Positions 18,657-26,886 of a stretch of DNA of 64,000 nt are shown here, one piece after another (positions within the stretch are counted from its first letter, which is position 1; the number at the start of each line of letters is the position of its first letter). The stretch is from Comamonadaceae bacterium (GTDB lineage: Bacteria > Pseudomonadota > Gammaproteobacteria > Burkholderiales > Burkholderiaceae_C). Location: positions 62,001 to 126,000 of the forward strand of contig CANGME010000006.1 of NCBI GenBank assembly GCA_947455145.1. The letters are read 5' to 3'. A program made the translations under genes and the position numbers. The notes beneath the pieces are model-generated. The model ran no database searches. It was not told where the DNA came from and saw only the letters and a program-made list of their open reading frames with translations.

Positions 18657-19973
18657 ATGGCCACCCCAAGCGAGCTCACCCCCAAAGCCTTGCAGGCGCT
18701 GCGTCGGCAGGGCGGTGTGGTGTCCAGCGCAGAGTTGCAGGAGGTGCTGGGCGTCAGCCAACCCACGGTCTCACGCGCTTTGGCGTCCCTCATCCAGTCG
18801 GGGCAGGTGCAAAAGGTGGGGGCGGCGCGCTCCCAGCGCTATGTCTTGCCGCGCACCGTACCCGGTGTGGGGCGCGAGGTGGCGGTGATGCGGGTGAACG
18901 CACAGGGCCAAGCGTCGCCGTTTGCGCGCATGGTGCCGCTAGAGGGCGGAGCCTTTTGGGTGGATGAGGCGGACGGTGTCAGCGCCCGGCATGGCAGCCT
19001 GCCCTGGTTTCTGGACGACATGCGTCCTCAGGGCTTTATGGGGCGCACCTTTGCCCACGCGCACCCCGAGCTGCAACTGGGGGGTGATCCCCGCCATTGG
19101 AGCGATGACGACGTGTTGCGGGCGCTCACCTTGTTTGGGGATGACTTGCCGGGCAACCTGATCCTGGGCGAGCCCGCGTTTGAGCGCTTTCACACGCTGG
19201 CGCAGCGGGCCTCGCGGGCCGAATCGACGCGCGACTACCCGCAACTGGCCGAGCAGGCCATGCAGGGCACGCACCCGGGCTCATCGGCGGGTGGCGAGCA
19301 ACCCAAGTTTTGCACCCTCATCGCCGGGCGCGCGGTGTTGGTGAAGTTCTCCCCGGCAGGCGATTCACCCGCCGATCAGCGCCTGCGCGACCTGCTGGTG
19401 TGCGAGCACCTGGCCCTGCAAACCTTGGCCCAGGCGGGCCTGCCCGCAGCTCGCACGGCGCTGGTGCGCGAGGCCGGTCGGGTTTTTCTGGAGTCCGAAC
19501 GGTTTGACCGCACGCCCCAGGGGGGGCGCATTGGCATGGTGTCGCTCCAGGTGTATGACGCCGAGTACGTGGGTGAGATGGACAACTGGGCGGCCACCGC
19601 CAACCGCATGGCCGCACGCCAGCTGCTGAGCGCCGCCGATGCGCGCAGCCTGCGTTTGCTGGAGGCGTTTGGCGTGCTCATCGCCAATACAGATCGGCAC
19701 TACGGCAACATCTCGCTGCTGCTCAAAGACGACGACTGGGCGCTCTCGCCCACCTACGACATGCTGCCCATGCTCTACGCCCCGGTGGGGGGCGAGCTGG
19801 TGGCGCGCGACTTTGCCAGCCGCCCGATGCAAGCCACTGCCGCCACCCTGCCTGAGTGGGCGCAAGCCCGGGCATTGGCACAGGTGTTTTGGCAAGCTGT
19901 AGGCGCAGATGAGCGGATATCGGTCGAATTTCGGGCCATTGCGATTGAAAATTTAAGCGTAATTGCCCGCTGA
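18657..19973 (+). CDS. HipA-family kinase with fused DNA-binding domain (YjjJ/HipH-like)
   Basis: 438 residues. Residues 1-75 form a helix-turn-helix/winged-helix domain (LQEVLGVSQPTVSRALASLI). The rest is a HipA-like Ser/Thr kinase: a Gly/Ser loop GSSAGGEQPKF near residue 207, catalytic NTDRHYGNISLLL near 343, and the metal-binding LSPTYDMLPM near 366. Classical HipA toxins need a separate HipB repressor; here no hipB lies next door, and the HTH on the same chain resembles E. coli YjjJ (HipH). It probably regulates itself. It converges on the RIO kinase gene with two bases between. Target is unknown. Confidence 0.85.
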   Translation: MATPSELTPKALQALRRQGGVVSSAELQEVLGVSQPTVSRALASLIQSGQVQKVGAARSQRYVLPRTVPGVGREVAVMRVNAQGQASPFARMVPLEGGAFWVDEADGVSARHGSLPWFLDDMRPQGFMGRTFAHAHPELQLGGDPRHWSDDDVLRALTLFGDDLPGNLILGEPAFERFHTLAQRASRAESTRDYPQLAEQAMQGTHPGSSAGGEQPKFCTLIAGRAVLVKFSPAGDSPADQRLRDLLVCEHLALQTLAQAGLPAARTALVREAGRVFLESERFDRTPQGGRIGMVSLQVYDAEYVGEMDNWAATANRMAARQLLSAADARSLRLLEAFGVLIANTDRHYGNISLLLKDDDWALSPTYDMLPMLYAPVGGELVARDFASRPMQATAATLPEWAQARALAQVFWQAVGADERISVEFRAIAIENLSVIAR

Positions 19974-19975
19974 CT

Positions 19976-20857
19976 TCAAGCCATTGAGGTCGTTTGCATA
20001 CGCAACCGCCGCGCTGCGTCTTCGGCCCGCGCGTCGTCAATCTCGCGCATCAGGCTGCCCACGTCCACGTCGGCCTGGGTGCGCTGGTAGCTGCCCGTCA
20101 GCAGGGTCTCGTTGGTGAGCAGGCCGCTCTGGTACAGGGCCCACATCTCGGGGCCGTAATCGGTGGCCAGCAAGTCGGGGGCGAACTGGCCAAAGAAGTC
20201 GCGCAGATTGCCCACGTCGCGCAGCAGCATGCGCTGCGCGTGGTTGTTACCGGCTGCGTCCACCGCCTGCGGTAGGTCGATGATGACGGGAAAATCCACG
20301 CCTTCACCATTCACATCACTGCTGTGCGCCAGCAAGATGTTGAACTCCGATAAATCCCCATGCACCACACCCGCGCACAGCATGCGCACCACCTCGGCAA
20401 TCAAGGTGGCGTGGTGGGTGCGGGCTTGCTCGGGCGTGAAGTGCACGTCGTTCAGGCGCGGGGCCGCGTCGCCCTGCGCGTCGGTCACCAGCTCCATCAA
20501 CAGCACGCCGTCACAGAAGTTGTAGGGCTGCGGCACGCGCACGCCCGCAGCGGCCAAGCGGTAGAGCGCATCGACCTCGGCACTCTGCCAAGCCGCTTCT
20601 TGTTCTTGGCGGCCAAACTTGCTGCCCTTGGCCATGGCGCGGGCGGAGCGTGAATTTTTGACCTTGCGGTTCTCGGTGTAGTCCACCGCCTGGCGAAAGC
20701 TGCGCTGCGTGGCTTCTTTGTAAATTTTGGCGCAGCGCGTCTCGTCGCCGCAGCGCACCACAAACACCATGGCCTCTTTGCCGCTCATGAGCTGGCGCAC
20801 CACGCTGTCGATCAAGCCTTCTTCGATCAGGGATTGCAGACGGGGTGGTGCTTTCAT
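19976..20857 (-). CDS. RIO-type serine/threonine protein kinase
   Basis: 293 residues from MKAPPRLQSLIEE. RIO1-like features: KEAMVFVVRCGDETRCAKIY as the flexible loop and ATP-anchoring Lys, catalytic VVHGDLSEFNIL, and metal-binding VIIDLPQAVD. It corresponds to the bacterial RIO family represented by PA4780 of Pseudomonas. Archaeal and eukaryotic RIO kinases act in ribosome maturation; the bacterial role is unclear. It is the last gene of a minus-strand group with a zinc-ribbon protein, a DTW-domain enzyme and an oxygenase. Confidence 0.88.
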   Translation of the reverse strand: MKAPPRLQSLIEEGLIDSVVRQLMSGKEAMVFVVRCGDETRCAKIYKEATQRSFRQAVDYTENRKVKNSRSARAMAKGSKFGRQEQEAAWQSAEVDALYRLAAAGVRVPQPYNFCDGVLLMELVTDAQGDAAPRLNDVHFTPEQARTHHATLIAEVVRMLCAGVVHGDLSEFNILLAHSSDVNGEGVDFPVIIDLPQAVDAAGNNHAQRMLLRDVGNLRDFFGQFAPDLLATDYGPEMWALYQSGLLTNETLLTGSYQRTQADVDVGSLMREIDDARAEDAARRLRMQTTSMA

Positions 20858-20876
20858 GGGGCTTGTCTCAAGAGAC

Positions 20877-21140
20877 TCATTTGGTGCTGGGGCTGCCCAC
20901 CACCGACCAGCCCGCATGGCGGTTGACCTTGTTGTTCTCGTAGTCCCACAGCGTGCCGCAGCGCTCGCAGCGGTAGCGGGTGATGGTGACCGTGCCGTGT
21001 CTGTGTTCCACGCTGCGGTTGGTGCCTTGCATCAGCTCGGGGTGGCCTTTGGCGCGGCGCCAGTTTTGCTGAACACCGGCGCAGGAGTCGCACAGTGCGG
21101 GGTCTGAGGTGTCGTTGGGTTGGGGAGTGTCTTGGGTCAT
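20877..21140 (-). CDS. small zinc-ribbon-like protein, unknown function
   Basis: 87 residues from MTQDTPQPND. Two CxxC knuckles, LCDSCAG (residues ~18-24) and YRCERCGTLW (residues ~58-67), are 36 residues apart and should bind one zinc. A basic middle (NWRRAKGHPELMQGTNRS) separates them. It lies 19 bases ahead of the RIO kinase gene on the same strand, so the two are probably cotranscribed. No named family recognised. An earlier in-frame start exists but would overlap the upstream DTW gene. Confidence 0.7.
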   Translation of the reverse strand: MTQDTPQPNDTSDPALCDSCAGVQQNWRRAKGHPELMQGTNRSVEHRHGTVTITRYRCERCGTLWDYENNKVNRHAGWSVVGSPSTK

Positions 21141-21186
21141 GGGCGGGCTTTGAAGTTGGGGCAAGCTTGCCTCGGAAATTTTTGCA

Positions 21187-21957
21187 TCAAGCCTGATTGT
21201 CGCTGCCCGGCCCACACAGTGCGCGCAAACGCTGGTGGGCAGCATCATCCAGGTTCACCGGTAGCTGCTGCTTGGCGTTCAAATAGTGGGTGGTGAACAC
21301 GTCCAGGTAAGCGTCCAGTACCTCAGCGGCGTGCGCCTCAGCGGCCAAGGCCAGGCATAACGCGGCCACCTCGGAGGTGCAAAAGTGGTCGTCTCGCTTG
21401 GAGCGGCGCAGGCGGTAGTTGGATATCTGATCGGGCTGCAAACTCAGCACTGGCAAATGCTGGAGGTAGGGGCTTTTGCTGAACATCTTGCGCGCCTCGG
21501 CCCAGGTGCCGTCCAGCAGGATGAACAGCGGGCGCTTAGCCGCTTGCTGCGGCGGGCCAAGGGCGGCAACCGTATCAGCGGTCAGCAGCGCAGTGAGCAC
21601 CCGCTCAGGTGTCACAAACTCCCCCGGAAACACCACATAGCCCTGCCACTGCGCATCAGCCAATAGCGCCAATAAAGCAGGGTCAACCTCAGTCCGCGTC
21701 CAACCAAAAGCAAAGGTGTCAGCCACCACATCCGCAACTAACCAACCCGTGTTGCTGGGCTTGAGCGGCTCAATGTCGGCCATCAGCAGGCACATGCCCG
21801 CCCGCGTGGGCACAGAAGGGCATAAGGCACACAGACAGTGGCTAGGCAGCAGCCGACAACCCGCGCAGCGCTCCCCACGCGGACCGCCACGGGCGAGGAA
21901 GGGTTTGACGCTGCGCGCTAAACGTGAGGCGCGCAAACGGGCTACGGCGTGGGTCAT
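21187..21957 (-). CDS. DTW-domain tRNA-uridine aminocarboxypropyltransferase
   Basis: 256 residues from MTHAVARLRASR; this start overlaps the upstream stop as ATGA. A cysteine cluster ERCAGCRLLPSHCLCALC sits near residues 29-46. The DTW signature DGTWAEARKM is near 152 and is followed by ISNYRLRRSKRDDHFCTSE. Characterised members (E. coli TapT/YfiP, human DTWD1/2) put the acp group on tRNA uridine (acp3U) using S-adenosylmethionine. Enzyme family is clear; which tRNA position is modified here is not. It is coupled to a probable 2-oxoglutarate oxygenase. Confidence 0.85.
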   Translation of the reverse strand: MTHAVARLRASRLARSVKPFLARGGPRGERCAGCRLLPSHCLCALCPSVPTRAGMCLLMADIEPLKPSNTGWLVADVVADTFAFGWTRTEVDPALLALLADAQWQGYVVFPGEFVTPERVLTALLTADTVAALGPPQQAAKRPLFILLDGTWAEARKMFSKSPYLQHLPVLSLQPDQISNYRLRRSKRDDHFCTSEVAALCLALAAEAHAAEVLDAYLDVFTTHYLNAKQQLPVNLDDAAHQRLRALCGPGSDNQA

Positions 21958-22736
21958 GTTGCGATTGGTTCTGTCATGTTGGGTTTGCCACTGGTTTCCA
22001 AGCTGCTGCACCACTGACCCGTATCCGGGCACACACTCACCCGCGCACCGTTCAGCCAGACTTGCTCTTCATCGAGCTGCAAGGGGCTTGAAGATTCAGT
22101 GTCGAAGTCGATCTGAAGTGCTTGGCTGATAGCGGCATGCTCAATGGGAAGCTCCCAGGTCAGGAACACCTGCGTGCAATCTTGCTCGAGCGGGAAGTCG
22201 GCCACCTCAAAGCCGCTGCTGCTGCGCGCAATCACGGCGTGCGGCTGGCCTGTATCGAAGATCACCACAGTGCCTCTGACCAAGGGGATGCGATGACCCG
22301 TAGCGGGAAAATGCAAATCCTGCCCTCGGTCTTCGCACAGGAAGAGATTGCAAAAAGCCGCGCCGCCATATTGCGCGCCGTCATGGTGGTACCGGGCACC
22401 CCGGCAGGCCATCAAGGCCACGTCACTGGTGGCCAGCACCTCTGGCAGTCCGAGCGCGTTCATCCATTCAGTCACGGCCTGCACGCAGTGGCTGTACTCT
22501 GGCCAACGCATGCGCGCACGTGCCAAAGGTAAGGTCTCGACGTCGCCGGGCTCCAACTCCAGACGCAACGATATTTCTCTTTGCCAATCGGCCATTAGTC
22601 TTGAAGGCGGTACAGGGATGTCAACCCGGCCAGTCAGTACGACATCACTTACGCGTCGACTGCGCATGACATCTCCGCTCCAGAAATAGGACGTGAGGCA
22701 GTTCAGCAAAGCTCGCAGTTGAGGGGAGGAGCTCAT
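21954..22736 (-). CDS. probable Fe(II)/2-oxoglutarate-dependent oxygenase
   Basis: 260 residues with a double-stranded beta-helix pattern: an HxD-like iron site in RYHHDGAQYGGAAF (about 112-125), a strand IPLVRGTVVIFDTGQPHAV with the likely distal His near 164, and an Arg a few residues after it. The C-terminal ~60 residues carry extra material including LQLDEEQVWLNGARV. Its stop overlaps the start of the DTW-domain gene (ATGA), so both are made together. I infer hydroxylase chemistry from the motif spacing; a non-enzymatic cupin remains possible. Confidence 0.6.
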   Translation of the reverse strand: MSSSPQLRALLNCLTSYFWSGDVMRSRRVSDVVLTGRVDIPVPPSRLMADWQREISLRLELEPGDVETLPLARARMRWPEYSHCVQAVTEWMNALGLPEVLATSDVALMACRGARYHHDGAQYGGAAFCNLFLCEDRGQDLHFPATGHRIPLVRGTVVIFDTGQPHAVIARSSSGFEVADFPLEQDCTQVFLTWELPIEHAAISQALQIDFDTESSSPLQLDEEQVWLNGARVSVCPDTGQWCSSLETSGKPNMTEPIAT

Positions 22737-22819
22737 CGATTCAGTGTATTCAATTGGTTGATGCTACAAATGGAAAATTTCAACAATAAGTATCAGAGTT
22801 GAAGCTGACGCAATGCAGT

Positions 22820-23023
22820 TCAGACTTCGATGGCCGTTGTAAAAGGATCTTCAATCGCACCGGTGATTCCAGCGCCGCCCAAGTTGCGGACGTAGACCGC
22901 GCTCTTGAGGCGGAGAGCAGCACTTCTGAATTGAACTCGCGGGCCTAGTTTAAATGTGTCTCGTGTTTCTAATGCCGACCATTGCTTAAGTCTCGAATCT
23001 CCATGCCGATAAGTAGTACACCC
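22820..23023 (-). other. start-less open frame with protein-like sequence in an otherwise gene-free gap
   Basis: The ~310-base gap between the oxygenase and the diguanylate cyclase carries no gene with a start codon. On the minus strand one frame is open for 67 codons between a TAG and a TGA and ends ...VRNLGGAGITGAIEDPFTTAIEV in two parts (VRNLGGAGITG, AIEDPFTTAIEV). It has no ATG, GTG or TTG in its first two-thirds. It may be the worn tail of a lost gene, part of a repeat, or chance. The plus strand of the same bases also has a 53-codon start-less frame. Confidence 0.3.
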
Positions 23024-23047
23024 CTAATAAACATCCACTCATGCCCC

Positions 23048-24121
23048 ATGTTCACTCGATCACTCACTGAACTCACGATCTTGTTGGTTGACGACGACAA
23101 AGCGGTGCGTGCGTATCTTTCTCATTTGCTCAAATTGGCCGGGCATCAGGTGATTGAGGCCGCAGATGCTATCTCGGCACTCGTTCTGTTTGATCAACAT
23201 CGACCTGACTTGGCCTTGCTTGACGTGGTGATGCCGGGGCACGATGGATGCTGGCTCGCTCGTCGGCTACGCGAACGCGAAGCCGGGCAATGGATGCCGA
23301 TTATTTTTCTTTCCAGTCGCGACAACGATGAAGACTTGGCGCTCGCGATCGACGCTGGGGGCGACGATTATTTGGTTAAACCGGTCTCTCCGGTGGTGCT
23401 TTCGGCCAAGCTTCGGGCCATGTGCCGCCTCCGGGTGATGCAGGATCGGATGCAAGAGTTGTCTGAGCAATTGAGCGCCACCAATCGTGATCTGCAGCAT
23501 CTAAGCGAGCACGACACGCTGACCGGCTTGTTGAACCGGCGTGGCTTCGATGTCAGGATTGCCTATGCTATTGCAGTGGCACGGCGCAGCAAGACCCCAT
23601 TGACGTTGATGATGTGTGACATTGATCAGTTCAAAACCTACAACGACACGCTGGGCCACCCTGCGGGCGACGTGTGCCTGAGTCAGGTTGCCAAACTGCT
23701 GGAACAGGTTTGCCGCCGCCCGAGTGATGTAGCCACACGATATGGGGGCGAAGAGTTTGTGTTGATCTTGCCGGACACACCCAAGTCCGGTGCGATGACG
23801 CTGGCGCGGGCTATTCGACGCGTGTATGAACGGGCCGCGCTGCCACACCCGGCCTCGGTGGCCGCACCTTATGTCACTCTTTCCGGCGGCATCACCACCT
23901 GCGTGCCTAACGACAGCACCACAGTCGAGGGCATGCTGAAGCGCGCCGACGAGGCGCTATACGTCGCCAAGTCCAAAGGCCGCAACCGCTTCTTCAGCTT
24001 TGAGATGCAGGTCGACTCCAGCGTATCGAATTCAGAATTCCTCCATTTTTCCCAAGATGCGCACCCGGCGGACGCACCCCCGGTGACAAACGCAGGACAG
24101 AGGCTCAATTCGGATTTATGA
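23048..24121 (+). CDS. response regulator with GGDEF domain (REC-GGDEF diguanylate cyclase)
   Basis: 357 residues from MFTRSLTELTILLVDDDK; two earlier in-frame starts would add up to 22 residues without obvious function. The receiver has Asp59 in LLDVVMPGHDG and the Lys in YLVKPVS. A short coiled linker (QDRMQELSEQLSATNRDLQ) leads to an intact GGDEF domain with GGEEF, preceded five residues earlier by RPSD, a complete inhibitory I-site. The C-terminal ~35 residues are a loose polar tail. It makes c-di-GMP on phosphorylation. No kinase is adjacent, so its partner is elsewhere, possibly the 4582 kinase. Confidence 0.92.
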   Translation: MFTRSLTELTILLVDDDKAVRAYLSHLLKLAGHQVIEAADAISALVLFDQHRPDLALLDVVMPGHDGCWLARRLREREAGQWMPIIFLSSRDNDEDLALAIDAGGDDYLVKPVSPVVLSAKLRAMCRLRVMQDRMQELSEQLSATNRDLQHLSEHDTLTGLLNRRGFDVRIAYAIAVARRSKTPLTLMMCDIDQFKTYNDTLGHPAGDVCLSQVAKLLEQVCRRPSDVATRYGGEEFVLILPDTPKSGAMTLARAIRRVYERAALPHPASVAAPYVTLSGGITTCVPNDSTTVEGMLKRADEALYVAKSKGRNRFFSFEMQVDSSVSNSEFLHFSQDAHPADAPPVTNAGQRLNSDL

Positions 24122-24224
24122 GCAATCTAGCAAGCTGGAACGCAAGGCCGTTGCCCAAGCCATGAAGGGTTTGCAGATTGGCACCAAGAGGTTGGCCTAT
24201 CCCGGTTGAACTGAGCAAGATCGC

Positions 24225-25385
24225 TCACCGATTCAAATCAAACAACCCCGCACCCTTTCTCATCACACTCTTCGCAATCACCCCTCGGTGAATCTCGCTG
24301 GTACCGTCGAAGATGCGGTAGATGCGGGCGTCGCGGTAGTAGCGCTCTATGGGCAGCTCTTTGCAAAAGCCCATACCGCCGAAGATTTGCACGGCACGGT
24401 CCACCACGCGGCCCAGGGTTTCGGCTGCGTGGACTTTGACCATGGCGATCTGTTCGCGGGCGTCCAGGCCCTGGTCCAGCATCCACGCGGCGTGATAGAC
24501 CATCCAGCGGGCGGCGTTGATCTCGATCACGCTGTCGGCGATCTGTTGTTGCACCATTTGAAAGTCGCCGATTTTGGTGTTGAACTGGTGGCGCTCGTTG
24601 GCGTAATTCACCAACAGCTCAGCAACATGCGTGGCCTTGCCCACGGCACGTGCGCCCACCTGCGCCAGGCGCACCACGTTGAGCGCGCCCATGGCGAGCT
24701 TGAAACCTTGGCCCTCAACGCCCAGTAGCGCCATGGGCTCTAGCGCCACGTTGTCAAAGAACAGTTCCACGTGCGGGGTGCCGCGCAGGCCCATCATCTT
24801 TTGGTCTTTGCCGACGGTGAAGCCGGGCAAGCCTTTATCGACCATGAACATGCTGATTTCTTTGTCCCCAGTCTTGGCTGAGACGAGAAAGAAGTCGCTC
24901 CACTCGCCGTCGCTGATGAAGTGCTTGCTGCCATTGAGCACCCAACCCGTGTCTGTCTTTTTGGCATGGGTCTTGATGCCCGCCGCGTCCGAACCCGCAC
25001 CCGGCTCGGTGATGGCAATGGCGCAGGTGCGTGTGCCTGCCACAGCGGGCTTGAGCCAACGCTCGACCTGCTCGCCCTTGCAGTGCAGCAGCGGCTCGTA
25101 CACATTGCCAAAGGCGCGGCGGATGAGGATGTCGCTGGTGTGGCCGAACTGCTCTTCGCACAAGATGCGATCCATATTCGACAAGCCACCACCGCCCAGC
25201 GTGTCGGGCATGTTCATGCCGTACAGGCCCAGCGATTTAGATTTTTCATAAATCGCTGTGGCTTTGGCTTGGTCTAAAAAGCCCGTGTTCTCGATCTCGT
25301 CTTCCAGCGGTTTGAGTTCTTCTTTGATGAAGCGACGCACGGTATCGATCATCATTTTTTGTTCGTCGTTGAGTGAAAAGTCCAT
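24225..25385 (-). CDS. acyl-CoA dehydrogenase family protein
   Basis: 386 residues with the ordinary three-part fold: N-terminal helices (MDFSLNDEQKMMIDTVRRF), the middle FAD strand (AIAITEPGAGSDAAGI, WVLNGSKHFISDG) and the C-terminal helices (RHQFNTKIGDFQMVQQQ). The segment that is IYEGT in medium-chain enzymes reads RIFDGTSEIHR here, so Asp360 replaces the usual catalytic Glu, as in some other branches of the family. It introduces an alpha-beta double bond in an acyl-CoA and passes electrons to ETF. It is the last gene of the minus-strand catabolic arm that begins with the IclR regulator. Confidence 0.92.
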   Translation of the reverse strand: MDFSLNDEQKMMIDTVRRFIKEELKPLEDEIENTGFLDQAKATAIYEKSKSLGLYGMNMPDTLGGGGLSNMDRILCEEQFGHTSDILIRRAFGNVYEPLLHCKGEQVERWLKPAVAGTRTCAIAITEPGAGSDAAGIKTHAKKTDTGWVLNGSKHFISDGEWSDFFLVSAKTGDKEISMFMVDKGLPGFTVGKDQKMMGLRGTPHVELFFDNVALEPMALLGVEGQGFKLAMGALNVVRLAQVGARAVGKATHVAELLVNYANERHQFNTKIGDFQMVQQQIADSVIEINAARWMVYHAAWMLDQGLDAREQIAMVKVHAAETLGRVVDRAVQIFGGMGFCKELPIERYYRDARIYRIFDGTSEIHRGVIAKSVMRKGAGLFDLNR

Positions 25386-25403
25386 GGTGTTGCTCGCAGT
25401 GAA

Positions 25404-26231
25404 TCAGGTTTGAGGTTCAAGAAAATGGCGGCTAATTTGCAGGCACTCGCGTGCCCAGGCTAGCGGACGCATGGCTTTTTCGCGTTCGAAGTTCACCACC
25501 TCCACGCTCACGGGTAAGTCAGCGGGCAAGGCGGAGAACAAGCCTTTGACATCGATGCCGCCCTCGCCGGGGAGCAGGCGCTCACAGCGCGCCGTGTGGA
25601 TCATTTCATCCACAGTGAAGGGGCGGCCGATTTGCGCGGCGGTGGTGGCATCGCACAGTTGCGCGTAGTGCAGCAGCTCACGCGGAATGGCGCGGATGTC
25701 ATCCAGCGTGCTGGTGGAGCGGCCAAAGTGCAGCGCATCGACCAGGATGCCCGCGTTGGCTGGGCGACCCGCGTTGGTGACGATACGCAGGGCGGCCTTG
25801 GCATCGGGCACCGCCGTCCAGGGCATGAACTCCAGGTCCGCCGTCATGCCGTAGGGCTGCATCACCTCGCACAGGCGGGCGTAGTTATCCGTGAGGCGGA
25901 TTTCATCGGGGTCGTCACCGGCCACCAGAATCGCCTTGGCTTTGAGTGCCGCACCTGCGTCGTACAGCGCGTCCCAGGTGTGGGGGTTGAAGTCGGCGTT
26001 GATGCGAATGAGCTCCAGATCCAACAGGCCCACACCCGTGTCGTTTTGTGCGGCCACGGTTTCGCGCAGCACATCTGGTTGGCTCAGCAGGTGTTGCTGC
26101 GGCCCGCCGGGGGCGTTGGGCCACAAGCGCAGGCTGGCATAGGTGTAGCCGCAAGCGGCGGCGATGCGGATGACCTCGGGCGGGGTACAGCGGTGCGACG
26201 TTAAGTACGCAAGGGAATAGATGCGACTCAT
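25404..26231 (-). CDS. sugar phosphate isomerase/epimerase-like TIM-barrel protein
   Basis: 275 residues of the xylose-isomerase-like (AP endonuclease 2) TIM barrel. Likely metal ligands are in LDLELIRIN, ADLEFMPWT (Glu), ILVDALHFGRS (Asp/His) and VSVEVVNFE (Glu). This family includes sugar isomerases, inosose dehydratases and 3-dehydroshikimate dehydratases; the sequence alone does not pick one. Close linkage with a shikimate-dehydrogenase-like gene and two FAD dehydrogenases makes a dehydratase or isomerase on a cyclic hydroxy acid plausible (inference). It lies 18 bases ahead of the acyl-CoA dehydrogenase gene. Confidence 0.8.
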   Translation of the reverse strand: MSRIYSLAYLTSHRCTPPEVIRIAAACGYTYASLRLWPNAPGGPQQHLLSQPDVLRETVAAQNDTGVGLLDLELIRINADFNPHTWDALYDAGAALKAKAILVAGDDPDEIRLTDNYARLCEVMQPYGMTADLEFMPWTAVPDAKAALRIVTNAGRPANAGILVDALHFGRSTSTLDDIRAIPRELLHYAQLCDATTAAQIGRPFTVDEMIHTARCERLLPGEGGIDVKGLFSALPADLPVSVEVVNFEREKAMRPLAWARECLQISRHFLEPQT

Positions 26232-26238
26232 GACAGAT

Positions 26239-26865
26239 TCACTTCATCGGCGACACGGCCGTCGGCATCGCAATCGTGGATGTCATCGCCGTGGTCAGCA
26301 GCGCGGGTCCGCCTTTGGGCGGCCAGATGCCTTGGGCCACGGCGTCGGCGCGGATTTGGCTGCGGGAGTTCAGGCTGTCATAGGCCCAGATGTTGGTGAA
26401 GCGCAGCGGGCCGTCTAGCGCCACCATGGCCACCAAGCAGGGCGAGAGCTTGTCGCGCAGCGGCACGAACTGTTGCCACAGCTCCACCGTGCCCTGCACA
26501 CCGCCGGGCTTGATGCCGTAGGTGCGGATCTCATACACCGGGCCACTGATGCCGCTCTCGCTGCTGGGGCGCACCGGCTTCATCCACGGGAAGCCCTGGT
26601 AGCTGTGCTGTTCCAGGGTTTGGAAAATATCGCCGCAACCGAAGGGGCTAACGTGTTGCTGTGTGCGCTCGCGCTCCAGGCTCAGATCGTCCAGCGTCTT
26701 GAAGCCGCGCAGCACGATCATCTGGTTCAGCACGCCGATGTCGGTGAACCAGCAGGCCAGCAACTCACCGTGGGCCTGGGGTTCTTCGCAGAAGGTTTTG
26801 ACTTGGTTGGCGGCTTGGCCTGCGGTGCCAAAGGGCAGGGTCATGGTGGCGAGTTCGTAGTACAT
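26239..26865 (-). CDS. NIPSNAP family protein
   Basis: 208 residues holding two ferredoxin-like NIPSNAP repeats: the first begins MYYELATMTLPFGTAGQ, the second YEIRTYGIKPGGVQGTVELW (about residue 110). The family occurs in many Burkholderiales catabolic clusters but has no assigned reaction; some members are dimeric alpha/beta-barrel proteins resembling monooxygenases. Seven bases separate it from the downstream TIM-barrel gene, so it is part of the minus-strand operon. Confidence 0.85.
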   Translation of the reverse strand: MYYELATMTLPFGTAGQAANQVKTFCEEPQAHGELLACWFTDIGVLNQMIVLRGFKTLDDLSLERERTQQHVSPFGCGDIFQTLEQHSYQGFPWMKPVRPSSESGISGPVYEIRTYGIKPGGVQGTVELWQQFVPLRDKLSPCLVAMVALDGPLRFTNIWAYDSLNSRSQIRADAVAQGIWPPKGGPALLTTAMTSTIAMPTAVSPMK

Positions 26866-26886
26866 GGGTTCCTTTCAATGTCAGTT

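Noticed and set aside
24090-24209. A ~40-codon frame after the REC-GGDEF stop (ends RLAYPG)
   Set aside because: Frame is shifted relative to the gene and too short to judge; no evidence of a frameshift in the GGDEF protein, which already ends normally.
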